A DNA stretch of 64,000 nt from Neospora caninum Liverpool (Eukaryota; Apicomplexa; Conoidasida; Eucoccidiorida; Sarcocystidae), in assembly GCF_000208865.1 (NCBI RefSeq), contig NC_018390.1:448798-512797 (forward strand), read 5' to 3'. Below are positions 55,501 through 64,000 of the stretch, piece after piece. Both the position numbers and the translations under genes were made by a program. Every line of letters begins with the position of its first letter. Within the stretch, counting starts at the first letter, position 1. The notes beneath the pieces are model-generated. The model was not told the origin of the DNA and did not search any database. It saw only the letters and a list, made by a program, of their open reading frames with translations.

Positions 55501-57382
55501 CGCGACGCGGGGAGTCGTCGGCGTTGGGGACACTTGCCGCCAGCGGGCTCCTCGGTTTCGGAACGAAGAAGTCATCGGAGCTCTCGGACTCGAACGGCTC
55601 TTTCCCTCGCCCCGTTTTCGCTCCGCCCAAAGACGCGCCGCCCGCCTCCGTACCTGTCTCCGAGGACTCCTTCGCTTCCTCTCTCGGCGCCGGAGCGCCG
55701 ACTGTTCGGGCCCCGTCCGTCTCTTCGCCGCCTCCACTCGCCGCACGCGGCGCAGTTCTCCGTTCTGCGTCGGCCGCTGCCGCCTCGCCGGCCTCCGTTC
55801 CGCCTTCGGCCTCCTCTGAAATCTCGGCGAGCCCAACGGCCTCCATGTTGCCTCTGGGCTCCGGCTCGTGGGGCTCCACGCCCGCGCCCGTGGCGACAGG
55901 GCCCTCCGAGCCTCCTGGTCCCGCAGAAGTCTCCGCTGTGGGCAGTCCCGAAGCGGCGCCGGCGCCAGACTCGTCTTTGTCGTCAGCTGCCAAGCCGCCG
56001 AGGGAGAGGGCCCTGGCCACGTAGCCGCTCCCAGAGAGGCGCGTGAATCTGCGCGAGGAAGAAGACGCGAGCACGCTCGAGGGAGGCGCGCCAGAGCCGA
56101 CGACGAGGGCGTTCTGTTCCAGTCTGAGCATGTGCGCGGTGGGGTGGTGCGCAAGGAAATGCAGCTCCTCTTGGGACGCAGTTTCGCGCAAATCGTCGTC
56201 GACGTCGAGGTACGCGCCCCGAAGCGCTGCCCCGTAATGACCCTTCCGGAAGCCCTCCTGGGCGAGAAGCGCTTGCGGCAGATGCTCAGCCGCAAATCTA
56301 AAAACGAAAAACGCGAAAAGGAAACTACCATAGCCCCGTGCAATGCAAAAACCCCAACCCACCGCAGAGGCCCACAGAACGCCAGGACAAAAGAGGGGAA
56401 TGAGACACAGAGGAGAGAAACAAGACAGAGGAGAGAAACAAGACAGAGGAGAGAAACAAGACAGAGAAGAAGCACTTCTCACGCGCGTGACCCGAGCCAG
56501 GGACGCACAGCGCCCACACCTGGCCCTGAAGGCTCTTTTCTTTCTAGCCGTTTTTCGTTGCCAGTTTCTTTTTCTGTTTGCAGTTTCTGCGTACCTTGCG
56601 ACATGTGCGCCTCCGTGTCCATCGAAGACGGCGAAGAGCGCGAGTTTCACATCGCCGCTTTCGACATCTTCGGGGGTTTCGTCTTCGTCCTCGTTCGCCT
56701 TTTCCTCCGGCGCCCCCGCGGACGATCGCCGTCTCCTCCGGAAGGCCCTGCGCGCGGAGAGTCCTCCGCGCAGGCTCGCGCTCTTCGGCTTCTCTTCGTC
56801 GCCTTTCCCGAGAGCCGACTCGAGCTTCTCCTCGCCCTCGACGGCGTCGCTCTCCGGAGCGAGACCGCCAACCGCCCCCACGGGAATGCCTCCCACCGTG
56901 CCTCCCGCGCGTCTCTGGGAGCGGCTCAGACGCTTCACCATCGAGGTCTCGCCCCACTGGAAGTAGATCTCCTCGTCGGGCCCCACAGATAGGGCGCTAG
57001 AGCCGGACGGCCACGGTGCCGGAGACACCGCGGAGACACTTGCCCCGCCGGGGGCCTCCGCCGAGGCGCTTCGCGGGTGCGACGCCTGAGAGGCCCTGGA
57101 GCTCGCTCGGACCGGAGAGGCGTCTCCGGGGCCTTCTCCCAGGTCGAGAGGATTCGCGCCTGCCGACGACGTCGCGCCCAAGTCGATTTGCGTCTTCTCG
57201 GAGGACGGGAGGGAAGTCTGCGTCAGGCGCGGGAAGGTTTTCGCGTAGAGCACCAAGTGGGAATCCTCCATGCTCACTCGCCAGCCTTGCATGCTGCACG
57301 TGCTCCACCGGAGATTCATCGACGTGCAGACGCCGCTGGTCGTCTCCTTCGAGGAGTCTGCTGCTGACAGATACGCCCCCAT
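52555..57382 (-). CDS. PP2C-type (PPM) serine/threonine phosphatase, probably N-myristoylated
   Basis: Metal-dependent Ser/Thr phosphatase, ~1028 aa. Exons, in transcript order: 56595-57382, 55007-56297, 54345-54455, 53859-54041, 53419-53574, 52555-53112; all junctions keep phase. M-G-A-Y-L-S at the start fits N-myristoylation and membrane targeting. Catalytic motifs in order: M-Q-G-W-R-V-S-M-E-D (31-40), V-F-D-G-H-G-G (252-258), G-C-T-A-V (684-688), G-N-V-G-D-S-R (700-706), G-R-V-N-G-N-L-N-L-S-R-A-L-G-D (743-757), C-D-G-I-W-E (795-800), G-C-D-N-M-T (870-875). All metal-binding Asp positions are present. Two large low-complexity insertions split the core: ~210 residues before D-G-H-G-G and ~420 after it. 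The end of exon 5 is uncertain: a stronger donor at 53500 (GAG|GTAATC), also in phase, would shorten the protein by 27 residues; 53419 is preferred because the extra stretch has coding-like codon use. Confidence 0.92.
53716..53743. repeat. (AT)n microsatellite in PP2C intron 4
   Basis: Uninterrupted AT dinucleotide run, followed by a shorter AT-rich tail to about 53760. Confidence 0.9.
55323..55380. repeat. In-frame 18-bp minisatellite in PP2C exon 2
   Basis: GCTGCAGCGTCGGGACTG repeats at 55323, 55341 and 55359, with a partial fourth copy. On the coding strand it encodes tandem S-P-D-A-A-A hexapeptides in the low-complexity insertion, so copy-number change would not shift the frame. Confidence 0.9.
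56411..56464. repeat. 18-bp tandem repeat in PP2C intron 1
   Basis: Three copies of AGGAGAGAAACAAGACAG start at 56411, 56429 and 56447, inside the first intron. Confidence 0.9.
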
Positions 57383-59330
57383 GGTGAGGATTTAGCCGGT
57401 TTGTGGGGAAAGACGGCGAGGGAAAGACTCTTTGCACACGCCCACCCGGAGAGACGAAGAAACACGCGGATGCGGGGGGCGAGGGAGGTTGGGGGTGGGG
57501 GAGGGGCGAGAAGGGACAGAGAGCGAAAAAGAGACAAGAGAAGAGGAAGGAGAGGAAGAAGAGGAAGAAGGGAAGATTTGTCGGGTTCTGTTCCTCCCGA
57601 TCCTTGGGGGACTCGGCGGGCGTCCCGTTGAGAGATCCACGGCTGTTTGCCAGAGAGAAGATCTTCAGTTGATCGCACAGATTTTATTTTGCGGTGTGAG
57701 ATACAAAGGACACACTTCGATGCAGCCCTCAGAGGACATCCTTTCCACGCGTGGCCGCGTAAACCCGCAAGCGTATTTCTGTCTTCAACGCCAGAAACAT
57801 GAAGAAGAAAGGACCAAGACGAGGGAGACAGACGATTTTCACCGCATCCGTGGGGCATGCCCCGGAGGTCGGCACTGCCTGTCACCCTCCATGGATGCGA
57901 AGGCGCAGAAGCAGCCGAAATTCAAAAGGAGAAAAGAAGAGGAAACGGAGCGAAAACGAGACGAAGAGGAAACGGAGAGAAAACGGGACGAAGAGGAAAA
58001 TGAGGGCAGACGAGAAGGAGAGAAGACGAGAAGAGGAGGAAAAGGAGAGAAGAGGAAAGGGAGAGAAGACGAGAAGAAAAGGGGGAGGATGTGGCGTCGC
58101 CTGCGTCTAAAGAAGGGGAAGGCATGCACCGACTGACGATACTTTCCTCGTGTTTCTCGCGAAGAGAGAAAGACGTGGTTTTCCCTCGCGCCCTCGCGGC
58201 AAAGGATAGCAAGAGAGAGAAGAGAGAGGAGAAAAGAGAGAAGAGAGAGGAGAAGAGAGAGAAGAAGAGACAGGAGAAGAGAGGAGAGAGAGGAGAGAGA
58301 GGAGAGAGAAGAGAGAAAGAAGAGAGAAGAGAGAAAGAAGAGAAAGGAGACAGAAGAGAGAAAAGAGGAAAGGGAGGATGGCGAGAAGACGGAGGTCGTT
58401 AAAGAGGTGGAGAAAAGAAGAGGGGAAAAGAAGAGAAGGAGGAAAGATCGGGGTATGCAAAGAGAAGGGAGTGACAGTGAAGAAGGGACGAGAAGTCACG
58501 GTAAACGGGGGAGAAAGAGACGGTGGAGGATTCCCATAAAACCCTCCGGAGCGAGAAACAGGACGTGCGGGCTTAATGTTTTCCCCCTTTCCCCTCTCCC
58601 TGATTTTTTTTCAGCCGCTCGCGGAGACAGGCAAGAAATAGCAGGCGCGGCGAGAAACACTGTAGAGCTGTTCACGAGAGAACAGAAACAAACCGAAACG
58701 CGATTCACAGAGACCGGTGCGCAGCGCGTTCTGGCCGTGGATCGAAGTGACCCTTTTGTGAGACTGGCGTTTCGAAAAAACAAACGATAGGGGAACAAAG
58801 CGTGCCGAGCGTTCTGGAAAAGAAAACGGGAAAGACGGCCAAAGGCGTGACGGAACACGAGTTCGAAAAAGGACGTTCCCGCGGAGAAACAGGAAGTGCC
58901 GCCACGATGTACATACACCGGCGATGCGAACAGGACGCCCTCCTCACTTTGTGCCTCTCTCTCGCCGGAGTGTAGCTTTTTCTCGGAAAACGCGCAACTC
59001 GCTAGGAAAGTGTTATCGTGGCTTTTGCGTGCTTTTCCACGCGAAGAAAGCCTTTTTGCGCCAGGACGACGTCTCTGTGCCCAGCTTTCATACAGGCCGA
59101 GAGGCGCGCGCGCGCAAAGCACACAGCCGTTCCCGGACAGCTCGGCCCGAAACAGGGCGGCGAGTCTCCCGTTTTTCCCCGTTTTGGTTTTCTTTTCAAC
59201 TGCGTCCTCCCCAAGCACGGGATAGAATGCGTCATCTCCCCTTCTTTTTCCAACGCCTCCCACGAACGCTTTCGAACGCTGGAAAAACTCCACAGAGCAA
59301 GCGGCAGCAGGACAGCCCAGAGAGCCCCTT

Positions 59331-59349
59331 GGGGGGGGGGGGGGGGGGG
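59331..59349. repeat. Homopolymer run of 19 G
   Basis: Uninterrupted poly-G in the PP2C upstream region; likely variable in length. Confidence 0.9.
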
Positions 59350-59761
59350 AGAGCCAGAGAGCCGGCGTGGTTTCTCAGTCTCGCCACAGAAGGCGGCAGG
59401 TTCTTTCGATTTGAAACGGACGAAAACAGGCCTTGACTCTCTCTGTGCACGGACAGGACGAGAGAGAGAAGAGAAACTCGGGGGAAATCACCGTGCAGCC
59501 GAAAAAACCAACTCAGTAGGTGAAAGCCACCCAGCACACACACACACACATAGAGCTAAATACCGTCTTGGACGTGTATTTCAGGGGAAAACCTGAAGAG
59601 TTCCGCAGAGACTGGGTGTCTTATTCTATCAGAGTACGCGCGAGCTCTTTGATCTTCCCGCAAGAAAATGATACAGAGAAAGCGGTCGCACTAGACCAAA
59701 ACACTCATAGACACAGAAAGCACAATTCAAAAGACGTGTATGGAGCCCTGGACACATGACA

Positions 59762-59762
59762 C

Positions 59763-59800
<38 letters not shown>

Positions 59801-59801
59801 G
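59762..59801. repeat. (AT)n microsatellite
   Basis: AT dinucleotide run interrupted once by a G. Confidence 0.9.
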
Positions 59802-60444
59802 CACGCGTACAGTGAAGACCAGTATTCAATGTGTACACGTACTTATTCTATTCATGTATGCGTATAGACGCAGGAAACGATATCATATGTATATTCGTAT
59901 AGAACTATAGACAGGGAGAACGCAGATTGTACCAATATGTTCACATGGACTGATAAAAGCACAATGATAGAGGTGTGTACATTCACGCGGAGACGCGCGT
60001 GAATCTGTGGACCATTTATGTATTTGTAGATTTGTGGCGACACACGCTGTTTCCATGAAAGGGAAGAAAAACAGTTTCTCCTCTTGTGTGGGAATAGGGA
60101 AACAATTTATAAAGGAAGTCTTCTTGCATGCTGCGTGAAGACTCTCAAAAATGGCCAGGGGGAGCGGCTAAATTGTGGGTTCATGGGTCTGTTGTCTCCT
60201 GAGAATTCGGTAAAAAACCGGAAAGATGGCGAAGACAGCCCACTTCTCAGTACCACCAAAGATTCGCGTGCCCGTGCGCAGCTTCACATTTCTGAGATTT
60301 CTTGTAAACACCGCAAGGCCTCGCACACCTGCACGCTCACCGTCGGAAAAAACTAGGACTAAGTTACACAGGGGCTCTTTCAAAAGAAATGCACTTGCAT
60401 GTGGACCAGAAGCAGAAGCTCTCATCAACACATGTATGTGTGTA

Positions 60445-60447
<3 letters not shown>

Positions 60448-60510
<63 letters not shown>

Positions 60511-60790
60511 GCGAGAGAGGTATATATCTTCCGAGCTCTATAGCTCGATATATCTCTGTAGATATATATATATATATATATATATACCTACACATATATC
60601 GTTATATGCCTCGCTCTGCCTCTCTCTCTATATATGCCTCTCTATATATATGTACATCCACACACATCTATACACCTGCATACATCTACCTGCGTATACC
60701 TATATATAAATAAATATATATATATATATATATATAAACATATATGTATACCTATACTACATATAAATATATATACATATATATGTAGAT
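60448..60790. repeat. Compound TA / GA microsatellite cluster
   Basis: A (TA)n run at 60448-60480 is followed directly by (GA)n to about 60502, with further (TA)n tracts at about 60562-60586 and 60714-60736 and AT-rich sequence between them. Confidence 0.9.
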
Positions 60791-60897
60791 TCGCCTCGTT
60801 TGTTTATGCCTCACATCGCTCTTTCTCCGGAAATCTTCTTTTCTTTGCTGTCAAAGTCTTGCCTCGGTCTACTTAGCGCGAGGGCGGATGCTCTCGA

Positions 60898-61144
60898 TCA
60901 GGCTGCCTCGTCGAGAGAGGAGCCCTGAAAGAGAATAAATAGGCGAACGTTTAGACGAAACCTCTCGTCTCCTCTCCCGTCGTTTGGTGGTCCTTCTGCT
61001 CCTTTCTTCTTCCCTTTTCCTCTCTGGAAAACAACCCAGGGAAAACAATTCAACTCACTCGACCCAACTCCTCGCTGCGCTTCTTCGCAAAGACGCAAAA
61101 AGAGAGCAAAGCGGGAGAGACGTGCTTCGCCGACTGGTGACAGG
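60898..61144 (-). CDS. Possible last two exons of an unidentified minus-strand gene
   Basis: Splice signals are strong. A long CT tract and CTAG precede an exon at 61059-61144 encoding C-H-Q-S-A-K-H-V-S-P-A-L-L-S-F-C-V-F-A-K-K-R-S-E, which ends at donor CGA|GTGAGT. The next acceptor (TTATTCTCTTTCAG) opens a 27-nt exon at 60898-60924 reading G-S-S-L-D-E-A-A-stop, in phase. Upstream exons are not convincing; a coding-like stretch on the same strand at about 61300-61400 (G-G-D-R-A-E-I-C-G-G-N-A-L-F) may belong, but it lies antisense to the leader of the metaxin-like gene. No function is assigned. Confidence 0.28.
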
Positions 61145-61698
61145 CTAGACAGAGGGAGACAGAGACAGACAGAGAGAGAAGATTCCATTTTTTCGCGTTT
61201 TCCTTTGAGCGCCGCAAAGTGTGAAGCCGAGAGACAACGTGTGGCGAGAGAGCTGTCCTTTTAAAAGGAAGAAAGAGCCTTCTTTCCAGCAGCGGAGACA
61301 GAAAGGAAATCCCAGGTCTCGACGAGTCGCGTCTCCCAACCAGCTGTTCTCTCCGGCGAGAACAGCGCGTTGCCTCCGCAAATCTCGGCCCGGTCGCCGC
61401 CTGGGGGGAAGAAAGACACCGCGAGAAAAGGGGTTCGTCTTGTGGTTTCTCGTTCGTCTGTTCGCGTTTCCTCTTTTTCCCTCGCAAGGAAAAGTCCGAT
61501 CTTTGTCGTGTCTCCGGTTTCTTCCTCGGGTTTCCCCGATTCTCTCCGTCTGTTTGCCGTCCCGGTCTGTTGTCTGGCCTCTCTCCCTCTTCTTTCCCTT
61601 TCTTCTGTCTCTCTCTGTCTCTGGAGTCTCTCGTCTTTCTCCTTTTTCCCCGCTGTTTCTCCACTTCTTCTTGCCGTCACCTCTCCTTTCTCTCCAAG

Positions 61699-63267
61699 AT
61701 GGACGACGAGGAGGCTCTTGTGGAGGCGGGCGTTTTGTCTGCCTCTGCTCCCGTTTTAACCATTATTTATCACCGAACGCATCATCCTGTTTCTTCGCGT
61801 CGCCGGTTGTCTCCCTCGTTTCCGTCTTCCTCCGTTTCTCAGCTGTTCGCGCGCCCGGCGCCTGTCCCCTCTGCACACCAAAATGGCCCTTCTCTCATCG
61901 AAGACCGGCCCTCTGGAGTCTCTTCGCTGCTTTCGTCCCTTTCTTCGTCCGCATTTTCGCTCTTCTTCTCGCTGTTTCCTGCCGAGGAAGAAGTCTTCTT
62001 GAGTCCCGAGGTTGTCTTTCTGCGCATCTACTGTCTCCTGACGAATCTCCGCGTCGCGTTTCTCCCTTCGCGCTACCCTTCGACGCAAGCCCTCGGGAAC
62101 CTCCCCGCCGCCTTCTACAACGACGGCGTCTTGAACGGCCGTTCTCTTCAGCTTCTCTTGCAGGAAGAACGGGATCTCGACGCGCTCGTCGCTCCGGCCT
62201 CGCCCAGTCGTCTGCGCGCCGACTCCGAGGCGCTCTCTGCATACATCGACGCCAAACTCGCCCAAGTCCTCGACTTCACGCTCTGGTGCTACGAGCCTTG
62301 CTACTCGCGGTTCACCTCTCGGGTGTACAGACGCTCGCTGTCGAGTGTCTACGCACCGTTCTTCTTGTTCCGCAGGCGGCGAAGCGTCGCGGCGCGCTTC
62401 CGCGCGGTCGACGCCGTCCACATTTTGCGAACGTTCCTCGAGGTCCTCGAGCGCCTCGCCGTCGACGAACGCACGAGCAAAAAAGACGTTTCGCCGTCGC
62501 GGGGAGCTGGGCGGTTTCTCCTCGCTGACGCACCCACGAAGGCAGACGTCAATCTGTATGCGTACCTCTCAGTTCTCTTCCAGATCCCCTCCGAATATAC
62601 GCCGTGGTTCGGCGCGCGGGCGTTAACCGCCAGTCCGCGCGGGGAAGATGCTGCGGAAGCCGGGAACCCTCCGGGCCCCCGAGCTCGAGGCGGCGCGATC
62701 CTCCCCTCAGAGACGGAAGATGAAGGCGGGAACGCGTCGACTTCTTCTTCCTCTCCAGTGGATGCGACGAGCTGGGTGTCGGCACCTGGTTCTCTCGGCG
62801 GCGCGGGAATCGAAGAAAAGGAGAGACCGACGCCCCTAGGTTCTCACGCGTCACTCACCGCGCCTGTCGCCTCCCGGCTTCTCCGCACGCTGCAGCAGGA
62901 ACAAGACATCCTCTCGCGCCTCGCCGCTCTTCTTCCGGTCGCGCGAAGCTACCTGCGCATGTTTGATGAGTTCCTGGCTGAGACAGCAGTCGCCGCCCTC
63001 GACCTCTCCTCTATCTCTGCCGTGGAAAGGCGGAAGGAAGGTTTGGATTCGGTGACAGGTGACGAGGCGCGAAGCTCTGTGTCACTCTTTTCCCTGCCTC
63101 CGAAAAAGATTTGTGTTTCTCTGGACGAAAGCGTGAAGGAAGGCGACGGCGCGAAACGCTCCGCGTCCGAGAGCGAGGAGAAAGAAGCTCGTAGCTGGAC
63201 GAAAACCTCGGCCCTCGTTGCCGCTGTAGCGACACTCGGGCTCTTGGCGGTGTGCCTGAAAAGATGA
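61699..63267 (+). CDS. Metaxin-like mitochondrial outer-membrane protein (SAM complex type)
   Basis: 522 aa, single exon, from an ATG in good context (CTCCAAGATGGAC). Metaxin/Sam35/Sam37 proteins help insert beta-barrel proteins in the mitochondrial outer membrane. A thioredoxin-like N-terminal part includes an L-N-G-R-S-L-Q-L-L-L segment (about 150). A glutathione-transferase-C-like helical part follows: S-E-A-L-S-A-Y-I-D-A-K-L and F-T-L-W-C-Y-E (175-200), then F-L-L-A-D-A-P-T-K-A-D-V-N-L-Y-A-Y-L (273-290), which matches the metaxin signature (G/A-D-x-P-T-x-x-D). Residues ~310-385 are a Ser/Glu-rich insertion. The last 20 residues form a hydrophobic tail anchor (A-L-V-A-A-V-A-T-L-G-L-L-A-V-C) with a basic end, typical for this membrane. 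Longer than animal metaxins (~320 aa). Family membership is likely; the complex assignment is inferred. Confidence 0.82.
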   Translation: MDDEEALVEAGVLSASAPVLTIIYHRTHHPVSSRRRLSPSFPSSSVSQLFARPAPVPSAHQNGPSLIEDRPSGVSSLLSSLSSSAFSLFFSLFPAEEEVFLSPEVVFLRIYCLLTNLRVAFLPSRYPSTQALGNLPAAFYNDGVLNGRSLQLLLQEERDLDALVAPASPSRLRADSEALSAYIDAKLAQVLDFTLWCYEPCYSRFTSRVYRRSLSSVYAPFFLFRRRRSVAARFRAVDAVHILRTFLEVLERLAVDERTSKKDVSPSRGAGRFLLADAPTKADVNLYAYLSVLFQIPSEYTPWFGARALTASPRGEDAAEAGNPPGPRARGGAILPSETEDEGGNASTSSSSPVDATSWVSAPGSLGGAGIEEKERPTPLGSHASLTAPVASRLLRTLQQEQDILSRLAALLPVARSYLRMFDEFLAETAVAALDLSSISAVERRKEGLDSVTGDEARSSVSLFSLPPKKICVSLDESVKEGDGAKRSASESEEKEARSWTKTSALVAAVATLGLLAVCLKR

Positions 63268-63846
63268 GAAAGCGCCTGGCGAGAGAGGAAGAGGAAGGGA
63301 GCAAGGCAACACAGTCGAGGAAACAAGATGGGATGAACAATCTATAACTTCCCAGACGGAGCGAAAGACGAAGGGTGTTGAAAAACTGGCAGACGACAGG
63401 AGACGCGGCTTCGAGAGGAAGAGAAGGTGCGTTTTTTTGGAGCGACAAGGAAGGCTCGGAGAGAGATCCAGAATCCACATCGGGGGCGAAGAAGAAAGGA
63501 CGGAAAAGAAGGGGAAGAGAAGGGCGGAGGTCTGTTCTCTCATGTGAGGTTTGCGTGTGGTAGATTGAAGTTCTCATTTTTTTCCGTGTGCGTTTCGTGT
63601 TTTCGACTGACTACTCGGATCCTGTCGCCTCTTTCTCGCTATGGCAATTGCCGGGTGCGTGTGTCTCCTTTCCACCTTTTTTGGCTGCTTCCCATTCACT
63701 CGCTCGTTTTTCCAGAAAGGTGCGGTCCTCGAGTTTTTGCGCCAAGCTTCCCTTCTTTTTTCCTTGTCTGTCGACCGCGAGAGACGCAGGAAACAAATTA
63801 ACGGGAACCGAGAGACTGGGCGAGAGAGACGACAAAACGACACAAA
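63268..63846. other. 3' flank of the metaxin-like gene
   Basis: No supported gene. Short purine-rich open frames only. Confidence 0.4.
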
Positions 63847-63964
63847 GAGAGAAGAGAAAACGAGAGAGAAGAACAAACAAGAGAGAAGAGAAAACGAGAG
63901 AGAAGAACAAACAAGAGAGAAGAGAAAACGAGAGAGAAGAACAAACAAGAGAGAAGGACAAACG
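63847..63964. repeat. 34-bp minisatellite, three units plus a partial
   Basis: GAGAGAAGAGAAAACGAGAG, followed by AGAAGAACAAACAA, starts at 63847, 63881 and 63915, with a truncated copy at 63949. The three full units look identical. Confidence 0.92.
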
Positions 63965-64000
63965 ACAGGACCAAGCAAGATGACACACAGGGGTCGATGC

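Larger units (their letters stand above)
57383..60897. other. Long intergenic region upstream of PP2C
   Basis: GA-rich low-complexity DNA at about 57480-57580 and 57920-58480, a poly-G run, and AT microsatellites nearer the right end. A 265-codon open frame (58496-59293, minus) has no recognisable domain or splice context and probably reflects base composition. No gene is supported. Confidence 0.45.

Noticed and set aside
55868..56992. 374-codon plus-strand open frame and other long frames across the PP2C insertions
   Set aside because: They are composition-driven shadows of the minus-strand phosphatase exons and cross its exon-intron boundary without any signal of their own.
58496..59293. 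265-codon minus-strand open frame upstream of PP2C
   Set aside because: No recognisable motif, start context or splice structure, and competing long frames occur on the other strand; base composition explains it.

Overview
This window looks like nuclear DNA of a tissue-cyst-forming coccidian apicomplexan: Toxoplasma gondii or a very close relative such as Hammondia. The main evidence is a tandem array of SRS (SAG1-related sequence) GPI-anchored surface antigens, a family typical of Sarcocystidae. Supporting evidence is GC-rich spliced genes with gtgag/gtaag donors and pyrimidine-tract acceptors, starts of the (a)AAATGG type, large low-complexity insertions in conserved enzymes, and a fragment resembling apicoplast tufA. 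The species cannot be fixed from the sequence alone.

Layout. 1-0.93 kb: 3' part of an unidentified spliced gene (minus) running off the left edge. 2.7-3.2 kb: minisatellites. 4.5-9.4 kb: a five-exon NRAMP-type metal transporter (plus) with a long disordered N-terminal extension. 10.1-32.4 kb: six intact SRS genes, all minus, in ~4.2 kb units. Three consecutive units (10.1-19.2 kb) are repeated about 12.6-12.8 kb further on (22.7-31.9 kb). 34.9-45.0 kb: the array switches to the plus strand, with one SRS pseudogene, two intact and nearly identical SRS genes, and an SRS remnant keeping only the second domain. A 100-N assembly gap lies at 36.48 kb, and a ~150 bp plastid tufA-like fragment lies inside a ~1.1 kb insertion at 43.1-44.2 kb. 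45.9-48.1 kb: one or two very small minus-strand genes. 49.8 kb: tRNA-Gln(CTG). 52.6-57.4 kb: a six-exon, probably N-myristoylated PP2C phosphatase (minus). 60.9-61.1 kb: two candidate 3' exons of an unidentified minus gene. 61.7-63.3 kb: a single-exon metaxin-like (SAM complex type) mitochondrial outer-membrane protein (plus).

The flanking genes are housekeeping-type (metal transport, mitochondrial import, signalling) and bracket a fast-evolving surface-antigen array. Within the array every intact gene has an N-terminal signal segment, two cysteine-rich SRS domains and a C-terminal GPI-type tail. Domain 2 is much more uniform than domain 1. Sequence patches are shared in mosaic fashion between paralogues, including a pseudogene, which points to repeated unequal crossing-over and gene conversion. 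A conserved block about 215-225 bp upstream of seven SRS start codons is the best candidate shared regulatory element. Exon boundaries were read by eye from splice signals and protein continuity, without transcript data.
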